Shown: positions 45,935 to 56,485 of the stretch, piece by piece | How positions within the stretch are numbered: the first letter of the stretch is position 1 | How the letters are laid out: each line of letters opens with the position of its first letter | Source of the DNA: Eutrigla gurnardus | Taxonomy: Eukaryota; Chordata; Actinopteri; Perciformes; Triglidae | Assembly (NCBI GenBank): GCA_963514095.1 | Contig: OY741268.1 | Location: 31,791,940 to 31,855,939, forward strand | Length of the DNA: 64,000 nt | Reading direction: 5' to 3' | The notes under the pieces: generated by a model | The model's database searches: none | Seen by the model: the letters and a program-made list of their open reading frames with translations, nothing else | Told to the model about the DNA's origin: nothing | Position numbers and translations under genes: made by a program

Positions 45935-46835
45935 CCACAAAGAGACATAGAACATCCACGAAGATGCTCAGAACATCCACAAAGATACTTAAAACATCTA
46001 CAAACAGACATAGAACATCCACAAAGATACTCAAAACATCCACAGACATAGAACATCCATAAAGATACTCAAAACATCCACAAACAGACATAGAACACCC
46101 ACAAAGATACTCAGAACATCCACAAAGAGACACAGAACATCTACAAACAGACATAGAACATCTACTTAGAACATCCACAAAGTCATCAGAACATCTACAA
46201 ACAGACATAGAACATCCACAAAGATACTCAGAACATCCACAAACAGACATAGAACATCCACAAAGATACTCAGAACATCCACAAAGAGACATAGAACATC
46301 CATTTAGAACATCCACAGAGAAATAGAACATCCACAAAGATACTCAAAACATCCACAAAGATACTCAGAATATCCACAGAGACATAGAACTTCCACAAAG
46401 ATACTCAGAACATCCACAAAGATACTCAGAACATCCACAAAGAGACACAGAACATCTACAAACAGACATAGAACATCTACTTAGAACATCCACAAAGATA
46501 CTCAGAACATCTACAAACAGACATAGAACATCCACAAAGATACTCAGAACATCCACAAACAGACATAGAACATCCACAAAGATACTCAGAACATCCACAA
46601 ACAGACATAGAACATCCACAAAGATACTCAAAACATACACAAACAGACATAGAACATCCGCAAAGATACTCAGAACATCCACAAAGAGACATATAACATC
46701 CATTTAGAACATCCACAGAGAAATAGAACATCCACAAAGATACTCAAAACATCCACAAAGATACTCATAACATCCACAAAGAGACATAGAACATCCACAA
46801 AGATACTCAGAACATCCACAAAGATACTCAGAACA
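45935..46835. repeat. Minisatellite 'agaacatccacaaagatactc'
   Basis: About 0.9 kb of alternating 'agaacatccacaaagatact' and 'agaacatctacaaacagaca' units. Minus-strand Cys/Ser/Val-rich open frames are repeat translations. Confidence 0.95.
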
Positions 46836-46837
46836 TG

Positions 46838-47490
46838 AGAACTTGAGTCTCTTACGGATACGCTGCAGCACGCCATGTCTTCAATCTACCCAAATGTGAC
46901 CCCCCTTCTCCATGACCTCCACTGGCTCCCTGTTGCAGCACGCATCCAATTCAAGACGATGGCACTGGCCTTCAAGGCCATCAATGGAACGGCACCCGTC
47001 TACCTTCAAACACTGGTCAAACCTCATGCCCTGAAGCGAGCACTTCGCTCCTCTACTTCAGCTGGCTGGCTGGTACCACCATCGCTGAAATCAAACAAAT
47101 GTCGCTTAGCAAAGCCCACACTCTTCTCTGAGTGGAACGAACTCCCGACCAATATCAGGACAGCAGAGTCGCTGCCATCTTCCGAAAAGGATTCAAGACT
47201 CACCTTTTCAGACTTCACCTCGACTCTGCATAGCATGATCCACTAACACCCCCCCCCCCCCCTAAAAAAAGCGCTTCTATGTACCTAGCACTGTTGTACC
47301 TAAGGTATACTTGCTGAACAGCTACTACTTTACTCAAATGAGGACCTAACACTTGTTTCTATTTTTTCGTTCTAACTTTATCGGCAATGATATGTTGTGG
47401 TTTCTTTCTTTCGACAAATGTACTTATCGTAAGTCGCTTTGGTCAAAAGTGTCTGCTAAATGCCCTTAATGTAAATGTAAATGTAAGATG
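46838..47490 (+). pseudogene. 5'-truncated LINE, C-terminal end plus 3' UTR
   Basis: The frame at 46,875-47,246 has the L2/CR1-type C-terminal pattern LHWLPVAARIQFK, LAFKAINGTAPVYLQTLV and LFSEWNELP, followed by a poly-C tract, a 3' UTR and a TAAATG-type tail ending at about 47,490. It is inserted at the edge of the minisatellite. Only the last part of the element is present. The tail matches the copy at 24,826-24,946. Confidence 0.82.
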
Positions 47491-48345
47491 GGGAGCAACT
47501 CTGCGGTCCTCACATCGGCAGGGAGCTTGTGCCATCATTGCGGTGCCATGATGGAGAGAACAGTTGTGATGTGGCTATGCGACCTTGCTCTTAGCGACGC
47601 TGGTACCAGCCGGCCAGTCAAAGTGGTCAAGCGAAGCGCTCTAGCTGAGCCATGGGGTCTGACTACCACTTGGAGGTAGATCGGGGCGGTTCCGTTGACA
47701 GTTTTGTAGGCCAATACCATCGTCTTGAATCTGATGCAAGCTGCTACAGGGAGACAGTGGAGTTAACGGAAGAGAGGGGTCACATGGGAGAACTTTGGCA
47801 AGTTGAATACGAGTCATGCTGCCACGTTCTGGATACCCTGCAGAGGTTTGATCGCGGAGGCTAGGAATCCAGCTGGGAGTCCTGCCAGGAGTCCAGCTGG
47901 GAGTGAGTTGCAGAATTTGAGACGGGAGATGACGAGTGCCTGCTTCCCTTGGCTCCCATTCTCGCATTGGAGACTCTAGGAACCACCAGTAACCCTGTTC
48001 TTGTGGTTGAATAGGGTAATACAAGCTCTTCAAGATATGATGGTGCATGACCATTAAGGGCTTTGTATTTGAGGAGGATTTTAAATTCTACTCTGGATTT
48101 TACTGCCAGCCAGGGCGGAGAAGCTATTACAGGAGTAATGTGATTTTTTCCTAGTTCTTGACAGAACATGAGCTGCAGAATTCTGGATCAACTGGAGAGT
48201 CTTTGGATACTTATTGGAACAAAATTACAATAATCTAGTCTTGAAGTAACAAATGCATGGACACATTTTTCTGGGTGGTTTTGAGATGGGAGGGCCTGAT
48301 TTGATCAATGTTACAAACATGTTGAAAAAAGGCTGTGTGAAAATA
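47491..48345 (-). pseudogene. LINE C-terminal fragment, opposite orientation
   Basis: Minus-strand frames at 48,169-47,861 (ITPVIASPPWLAV, VEFKILLKYKALNGHAPSYL) and 47,720-47,535 (MVLAYKTVNGTAPIYLQVVV) are L2-like reverse-transcriptase C-termini. The frames overlap in type, so two related fragments or a duplication are joined. It abuts the plus-strand LINE tail at about 47,490 tail-to-tail. Confidence 0.65.
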
Positions 48346-49620
48346 TAGAAATCCAATCCGATCCATCAACCTTATAGAGATCTGTGTAAACGTGTTAGGT
48401 CAGCTTGATGGAATCGCAGGGCCAACATCCCACACTGTTTTCAGAGTTGGAGGAGGCCAGTTTAGAGCTTAGAATTTGATCTTGAATAGTTAAAACGGTA
48501 TCATTACATAAGTCACAACTTTACTGGATTAGTGGGACACCATATCCTTTCAAGTGTTTGTGATGTTTGCATTAGTTTGTGGGTTTGATGGTGTTACCAT
48601 GGAGAAGACTTTGTTTTACCTATCTATCCAGGTGGATTGGGGACTAAAAGGAATCCTCTGCTATGTTGAGACGTGGTATTGAATAAAATCACTTCTTTAA
48701 ATGGAGCTGCAGCACTTAGAAACCCTGAACAATGTGTCATCCTGGAATAAGACTCATAAAAGAGAGTTCTGTGTAAATACTATCAAATATTCAGTATATT
48801 CAAAACATTCATAGCTCTGTCCGTCTCTTCCTGTCTCTCCCTGTGTCTTCCTGTCTCCAGACGAGCAGCTGATAAGCAGGTTTCCTGTCTCTGCTGCTGT
48901 TGCTATGACGACAGAGCCTCAATGTTACAGCCATTAAAGAAAAAACATGAAATAGTATAAACATAGAAGAGTTCCTTCTTAGAAGGTTCTAATAGTCACT
49001 GACTCGGTTCTAAAGTTCTTTAAGGATGTTCTAGTGTTCCAGGGTTTGATTGTGAAAGTACATTTATATTGTTCTAGAGGACATTTAGTGGTTCTCGTCA
49101 GACTTTTAATGGTTCTTGTGGTGACGGAGGAGGTACTAAGGATTCTTTAAGACTTTCTTGTTTAGGTCTTATGGTTAGAAGTTGTGATGTTTCTTCAAAC
49201 AAATTCAGTTTCTTCAAAACAATTCTGATTAGAGATTCCAAAGTAACTGCTTACATGGAGATCAATATATGAACTGATAACATTTGTGTTTACATGCACT
49301 GAGGCATTTAAAACAGTAATACTGTTTAAATGTTACTGTAGTAATATTTATGTTCTGTATGTTACTGTAGAAACATTTCATATCCTCCTCCTTACCTACA
49401 AAGCCTTTCATGTTCAGGCATTTTTTTGTTAACATTTTTTAAGGGAGTTTTTCTTTCTGAAGCGTATTTGTGATTTTGGGTTATATAAATAAAACTGAAT
49501 TGAATTCTGTTGCAGTTCCCTTCTGTGTCCACCAGATGCCAGTCTATACCAATCATCATCATCATCATCATTAGGCCGCCTTCTGACCTTCGTCTGTGAC
49601 AACTGACCACTACCACTGAG
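48346..49620. other. Intergenic sequence, no recognised gene
   Basis: Unique AT-rich DNA. A short retroelement-like tail 'ttatataaataaaactgaat' lies at about 49,480-49,500. No exon with family features was found on either strand. Confidence 0.45.
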
Positions 49621-49627
49621 AGCTTTC

Positions 49628-52581
49628 TACGGAGCCCCCCTGGTGACATTGGATAAAAAAAAAAATAACGCGTGGCCACGCATTAACTATCTCGTGGCCG
49701 AGTTAATTATTACAGTCATTTCCATGCAGAGACTGTTGATGGTTAACATGGACAAGTTTGATTTGATTTGATTTGATTTTAATCTAGGAATGAATTACAA
49801 TGACATACTTAAGTCACTTGCGGTTAGGCATGGAGTCATTCTTAGCAAGAGACACTTAATTCGGGTGCTCAAAATGCATGGGCTTAAACGCAAGGAATAT
49901 GCTGATGTCGGGGAAGTCATAGATTTCATCATTCAGCAGCTGGAAGGACCTGGGAGACTACATGGCTACAGGTGGATGCACAACAAGTGCTTAAAGAATG
50001 GCATTCGTGCAAAAAAGGAAGATGTTCGTTTGATTCTTGCAGCTCTGGACCCTGATGCCTCAGCCATCCGTCGATCCAGGAGACTAAACCGTAGGCAGTA
50101 TTTTGCTCAAGGACCGAACTATATCTGGCATGTAGATTCTTACGATAAGTTAAAGCCATATGGAATCTGCATCAGTGGTTGCATAGATGGCTTTTCGCGC
50201 AAAATAATTTGGTTGAAAGCTGCATACACAAGCAGCGACCCACGCGTCATAGGGGGCTACTTTATACAAGCCGTGGAGGAGTTCGGTGGCTGTCCCCGGA
50301 TCGTCCGGACAGATGCAGGAACGGAGAATGTGGTTGTCCGAGACATCCAGACCTACCTCCGCCGCAGTGATGTCGACAGTAGAGCTGGTGAACAAAGCTA
50401 CATCGCAGGAGCAAGTACTACAAATCAGAGGATTGAAAGTTGGTGGGGTGTGCTGCGCAAAGAAGGTATGGAGTACTGGATACAACTTCTGGGCAAAATT
50501 AAAGATGAGGGCCTGTGTGTTGGGGACTACCTGGACAAATCACTTGTGCAGCTGTGCTTTCGGCACATTATTCAGGTGAGATTGGAAGTCTCTATCTTCA
50601 GTGGACTGCTCTTCCATCCCCATCCTATTTATGTTAAAGCACAAATATTAACAGTGATCTTAACACGATACTTTTATTACAGTACCAGTGCATTTATTAT
50701 TACATTTACTGCCTCCTTTTTGTGCTTGGAGGAGCAACTGATGATTAGACGGTTTGTTAAAAAATTTGGAAATTTGGCAGTAAAATGTAGCCTAAGTGTA
50801 ATTGATAAAGTTCTGTAGGCCTGAAGTCTTCATATAGGCTATCAAGTTAAAACTTTGGACAAAATAACGTCGACCTAACTAATTTAAAGGATTAAATGGG
50901 ACTGACGTGTCCTATAGGCCTATTGTTTGTTTATTAGTGATTTAGTGGGCTGTTAAAAATTGCGAGGGGTCAGTTGTTATGATTAAATAACAAAAAAACG
51001 ATGATTGATTTAACCGTGAGTTTATGCACGTTGTCTTTCAACTTCTAGGAGGAAGCGCTCACACAACGGACGTATAAATCAAGCGTTACAAATCTCTCCG
51101 TCCTCCGCTCTGTATATGGACAGCTCCATACTACATGCATACACACTAGGCTACGCAGCGAATAGCGCTGTCCATGGTTCTGAAACAACAGCGATAGTCG
51201 ATCATGTGTCTCTGCAAATAATTTTATTGTTTTGCTAGGGGTGTGGTGTAGGCTATACCGGTTCGTACAGAAAAGCGGTCTTTAATAATGAATACCGGTG
51301 AATACCCCGAACAGCGTCCGGAACATGTGCAGCAGGAAAGTGTTTCAACGGGGACCGTTTCACCGCTGCTCACCTATGTCCCATTTGTGTAAAAAAAAGC
51401 TGTAGACTAGGCAATTGTTTTCATTTGAAAACTATACAATTACAGTATATTGTACGGTCAGAAACTGCAGGATGGCGTCTTCCTCTCTCTCCATTTCATA
51501 TGTAGCCTTTGGAAACATAAAATTTAACATGTTAAATTTCACAATTTACAGATTTGACAGAAAAATTATTCTCTAATCATAAAAAATCGTATGAAATTGA
51601 ACAAACATGACAGGATCACAAAGTAGTCTCATGAAAATCTGTTTCACTGGTAGGTGATTGGCCTCGTTCCTGCTGACTCTACAATAATGTAAAGGAAGAA
51701 TGTGATCTAACAGACCTAAACAGTAACAGTAACACCCTGAAAAGGGAGTATTTGAGTGAAAGAATTGTAGACAAACTTCCTTCAGGTCATGTATGTATTG
51801 ACTGAATAGACATGGTAACCACATACTATACAGTCACAATTAAAATTCAATTACCACTGAATACCAACCTGAAACATTAGGCTAGCTACATATCGCTTAA
51901 GACTAAACTGAAATATTAATATTGAAAATATACAGCTACATTGGTAATTCAACATGTGTATTTTGTAGCACTCTCCTTAAGTAAACAACTTTGGATGCCT
52001 GTAATAAAGTAAACATGACTACTAGTGCAAAATAGCCGACAGCATTTCACAAAATACAGTGTAAATTGGCTTACTTCTACTGATACTTCTACAGAAACAT
52101 GGCGTATTAATTTTATGGGGTTATTTACTTCACAATGGAAAAAAATAGCTCTGAATGAACAACAGCTGAGCAGAAGCGACTGTCGCGGAGAAATACGCGT
52201 CTGGTGTGAACAGGGGGCAGCGGACCACGCGCGATTTTCGTCGGCGCGCCGCGGCGCTTCCGCGGCCGGTGTGACGGAAACTCCTCCAGCCTGTCATAGC
52301 TGTCATAGCATTATTATTGACATTACAGTTGCCATGACAACCATAACAAAGCTACTCTTGAATACAAAATCAGACTATAATTACCTTTATTCACGGACTG
52401 ACAGGCAGCTCCATACGGATAACATTCCGCTACTGAAGGTGAACAATATCGTGGCCACGCATTACGTGACCACGAGATAATAACGCGTGGCCACGAGATA
52501 GTAATGCGTGGCCACGAGATAGTAATGCGTGGCCACGCGTTATTTTTTTTTTTTATCCAATGTCACCAGGGGGGCTCCGTA
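49628..52581. mobile_element. Integrase-type (Ginger-like) DNA transposon
   Basis: Inverted termini of about 50 bp: 'tacggagcccccctggtgac' at 49628 and, from 52581 on the other strand, 'tacggagcccccctggtgac', each followed by a poly-A run and 'taacgcgtggccacg'. The direct repeat gctttc at 49622-49627 and 52582-52587 suggests a 6-bp target duplication. Subterminal palindromes gcgtggccacgc recur on the right side. An integrase-core exon lies at 49788-50575. The remaining 1.9 kb holds no further recognisable transposase exon, so the copy looks internally deleted or decayed. A cellular-type DNA transposon with a retroviral-like integrase is a Ginger trait; the assignment is inferred. Confidence 0.75.
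49788..50575 (+). CDS. Integrase-core (rve-type) transposase exon
   Basis: One exon between acceptor 'ttttaatctag' and donor CAG|GTGAGA at 50576, open from ATG 49790 for 262 codons. Visible parts: helix-turn-helix-like N-terminus (VILSKRHLIRVLKMHGLKRK), GYRWMH and LDPDASAIRRSRRLNRRQY, then the catalytic core with Asp116 (YIWHVDSYDKLKPYG), Asp175 (RIVRTDAGTENVVVRD) and Glu216 (TTNQRIESWWGVLRKE). All three DDE residues are intact. The usual C-terminal continuation is absent after the donor; the 80 codons beyond it are read-through. The tree position (Ginger or another integrase-derived family) is not resolved. Confidence 0.8.
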
Positions 52582-52777
52582 GCTTTCAAACTAACTTTTA
52601 CATTACTATTATTATTATTATTGGGTTTATTGTTGTTATTATTGTCAAGATTTTTATTATTATTATTACTAAGGTTTTCTTTGTATAGTGTGTATTTCTT
52701 TGTTGGTCGGAGTATATTTCCATCTACAGTAGGCTATATCTCCAGTTATGATTCTACGAGGTAGTTCTCAGGAAATC

Positions 52778-52976
52778 ACACACAGACATGCTGACAGGCT
52801 GACACACAGACAGGCTGACCCACAGACAGGCTGACACACAAGACATGCTGACAGGCTGACACACAGACAGGCTGACCCACAGACAGGCTGACACACAAGA
52901 CATGCTGACAGGCTGACACACAGACAGGCTGACCCACAGACAGGCTGACAGGCTGACACACAGGCAGGTGGACGGT
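52778..52976. repeat. Minisatellite 'acaggctgacacacag'
   Basis: Blocks of acaggctgacacacag and acaggctgacccacag with 'aagacatgctg' inserts; period about 65 bp in three higher-order copies. It lies just before the GC-rich exon candidate at 53,000-53,299. Confidence 0.92.
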
Positions 52977-52999
52977 CTCTTGTCAGGTATCGCGACAGC

Positions 53000-53299
53000 T
53001 GATCCAAATCTCAGGTACCTCAACAGAAGAAGTCGCACACGCGCCCTGTTTTCTGCCTCTCCTCTGGCTGTGCGCCTGCGCAGTGCGTCCCAAACGGAGA
53101 GACCGAGACGGGGCTCGAGCCTCCGCACCGAACCACCAGCGAAAACAAAATCGGATTAAAACACGGAATAACACCAGGATCCAGCGTCCGTAAACCAACC
53201 GAGCCCCGTCGGGCGTTTACCGGGATAGAAGGCGGGAGGACAGCGGAGGCAGGCGGGGTCTGTAGACCGGGAGCCTGCCTGTCTGTCCGCCTGCAGACG
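53000..53299 (+). promoter_or_regulatory. GC-rich promoter and probable non-coding exon 1
   Basis: GC- and CpG-rich block with 'ctgtgcgcctgcgcagtgcg', an NRF1-like GCGCxxGCGC element at about 53,070. It ends at a donor, cagacg|GTAAGA at 53300. No long frame with family features is present. The next strong acceptor on this strand before a signal-peptide ATG is at 62,554, so this may be the untranslated first exon of the gene at 62,585. The link is inferred. Confidence 0.45.
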
Positions 53300-53589
53300 G
53301 TAAGACAAAGCGGTAAGAAGCGGCTTCCAGCGCCGCTTTATGTGGCGTCTAATCACTGAGTCATGGTGCTGGACTGGACCACGACCAGCCTTCATGGTGC
53401 TGGACTGGACCACGACCAGCCTTTCTTAAATGTAGCGCGTTGAACCAGACCGGAGACATGGCGGCGTGTAGGTCCGGAGGCTGGCCTGGTGATGATGCCC
53501 CATGTCAGACAGACACACTGACGACTGTCTGCCCCCGCGTCAGCTGGTCGAGGGTAGTCCTCACTGGGGGGGCGAGCCGGGACAAAGAC

Positions 53590-55540
53590 AAACGACCCGT
53601 GGAGGACATACTGAGAGGACATATAGGGACAGCCAGAGGACATGGGGACAGTCAGAGGACACATAGAGACAGTCAGAGGACACATATGGACAGTCAGAGG
53701 ACATATAGGGACAGTCAGAGGACATATAGAGACAGTCAGAGGACACATGGTAAATGGCCTCATTTATATAGCGCTTTTATCCAAAGCGCTTTACAGTAAT
53801 GACTGAGATTCACCCATTCATACACACATTCACACACCGATGGCGGAGTCAACCAACACATATGGACAGTCAGAGGACATTGACAGTCAGATGATATATA
53901 TAGGGACAGAGGACATATAGGGACAGTCAGAGGACATATAGAGACAGTCAGAGGACACATATGGACAGTCAGAGGACATATAGGGACAGTCAGAGGACAT
54001 GGGGACAGTCAGAGGACATATAGAGACAGTCAGAGGACACATTGACAGTCAGAGGACACATGGACAGTCAGAGGACATATAGACAGTCAGATGATATATA
54101 GGGACAGGGGACATATAGGGACAGTCAGAGGACACATATGGACAGTATGAGGACACATAGAGACAGTCAGAGGACACAAAGAGACAGTCAGAGGACACAT
54201 ATGGACAGTCAGAGGACATGGGGACAGTCAGAGGACATATAGAGACAGTCAGAGGACACATATGGACAGTCAGAGGACATGGGGACAGTCAGAGGACATA
54301 TAGAGACAGTCAGAGGACACATGGACAGTCAGAGGACATATAGGCAGTCAGATGATATATAGGGACAGAGGACATATAGGGACAGTCAGAGGAAACATAG
54401 ACAGTTGGAGGACACAGGGACAGTCAGGACATATATAGACAGTCAGAGGACACAGGGGGAGTCAGGGGACATATAGGGACAGTCAGAGGACACATATGGA
54501 CAGTATGAGGACACATAGAGACAGTCAGAGGACACAGAGAGACAGTCAGAGGACACATATGGACAGTCAGAGGACATGGGGAGAGTCAGAGGACATATAG
54601 AGACAGTCAGAGGACACATTGACAGTCAGAGGACACATGGACTGTCAGAGGACATATAGACAGTCAGATGATATATAGGGACAGAGGACATATAGGGACA
54701 GTCAGAGGAAACATAGACAGTTGGAGGACACAGGGACAGTCAGGACATATATAGACAGTCAGAGGACACAGGGGGAGTCAGAGGACATATAGGGACGGTC
54801 AGAGGACATATAGACACAGTCAGAAGACACATGTACAGTCAGAGGACACATGGACAGTCAGAGGACATATAGACCGCCAGATGATATATAGGGGCAGAGG
54901 ACATAGGGACAGTCACAGGACACATAGGGACAGTCAGATGACACATGGACAGTCAGATGATATATAGGGAAAGTCAGAGGACATATAGGGACAGTCAGTG
55001 GACACATGGAAAGTCAGAGGACATATAGGGACAGTCAGAGGACACAGGGACAGTCAGAGGACATATAGGCACAGTCAGAGGACAAAAAGACAGTCGGAGG
55101 ACACATATGGACAGTCAGAGCACATATAGGGACAGTCAGAGGACATATAGAGACAGTCCGAGGACATATAGGGACAGTCAGAGGACAGATATAGACAGTC
55201 AGAGGACACATGGACAGTCAGAGGACATATAGGCACAGTAAGGGCACATATGGACAGTCAGAGGACATATAGGGACTGTCAGAGGACACATAGGGACAGT
55301 CAGAGGACATATATGGACAGTATGAGGACATAGGGACAGTCAGAGGAGACATATGGACAGCCAGAGGACATACATAGACAGTCAGAGGACATAAAGAGAC
55401 AGTCAGAGGACACATATGGACAGTATGAGGACACATAGAGACAGTCAGAGGACACAGAGACAGTCAGAGGACACATAGAGACAGAATACATATAGGGACA
55501 GTCAGAGGCCATAAAGGGACAGTCAGGGGACAGATATAGG
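53590..55540. repeat. 21/22-bp satellite 'ggacatatagggacagtcaga'
   Basis: About 90 degenerate copies of 'ggacatatagggacagtcag' with variants (cacatatggacagtcaga, acatagagacagtcaga). The same array continues at 60,860-61,020 and 61,715-61,990, so the intervening DNA was inserted into it. Minus-strand frames (MCPLTVSICPLTVP-type) are repeat translations. Confidence 0.96.
53752..53860 (-). mobile_element. SINE tail inside the satellite
   Basis: On the plus strand it reads 'aaatggcctcatttatatag' to 'gcgctttacagtaatgactg' and 'gatggcggagtcaacc', the reverse complement of the end of the SINE at 42,738-42,990. Satellite units continue on both sides. Confidence 0.75.
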
Positions 55541-56485
55541 CAAGGCAATGCAACTTTATTTGTATAGCACATTTCATACCCATGGCAGACTCAAAGTGCT
55601 TCACATCTTCAGGAAGTTTATTCCAGCTATTTGTAAATGATGCTCTCCCGTGATTTGAGTTTACTCTGGGAATCACTGACAGATTGGTCTCGGAAGATCT
55701 TAGTGGTCTAGAAGGCTTATGTAGTGGGAGCATATCAGTGATATACTTCGGTCCTAGACCATGTAGTGATTTATATGTGAGCAGGAGGATTTTGAAATCA
55801 ATTATCTGTCATTCAGGGAGACAATATAAGGATTAAGAATTGGTGTAATGTGCTCACATTTTTTGGTCTTTGTAAGAACTCTAGCAGCAGCGTTCTGAAC
55901 AAGCTGTAGCTGCCTGACAGTTTTTTTCGGAAGACCTACAAGGAGACCATTACAGTAGTCTAGCCTACTAGTAATAAAGGCATGTACAAGTTTTTCTAAG
56001 TCTTGAGCTGACATGAGCCCTCTAAGTCTTGCTACATTTTTGAGGTGACAGTAGGCCGATTTTGTTACTGATTTGATGTGACTGTCGAAATGTAAATCAG
56101 AATCCATAATAACCCCAAGATTTCTGGCTTTATTTGGGGTTTTCAGGGACAGAGAGTGAAGGTGTTGAATTACTTTAAACCTTCTTTTTTAGCACCAAAA
56201 ACAATTATCTCAGTTTTGTCCTCATTTAGTTGTAGGAAGGTTTGGCACATCCAGTCTTTGACTTGCTCAATGCACTGGCACAGAAGATCTATGGGGCGAT
56301 AGTCGTTTGGTGATAGTGCTACATAGATGTGGGTGTCATCGGCATAGCAATGGTGGTCAATGTTATTATTTTGCATGATTTGTCCTAGTGGGAGCATGTA
56401 GATGTTGAATAAAGTCGGCCCCAAGATTGAACCTTGGGGGACTCCACACGTTACATTGGTAGGTTCTGATACAAAGTCGCCAATG

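Noticed and set aside
45801..46876. Cys/Val/Asp-rich minus-strand frames
   Set aside because: Translations of the agaacatccacaaag minisatellite.
50576..50818. C-terminal 80 codons of the integrase frame
   Set aside because: They follow a good GTGAGA donor and lose similarity to the integrase pattern; treated as intron read-through.
52025..52480. 151-codon frame near the right end of the integrase transposon
   Set aside because: No transposase motif; it runs into the subterminal repeats and is probably chance.
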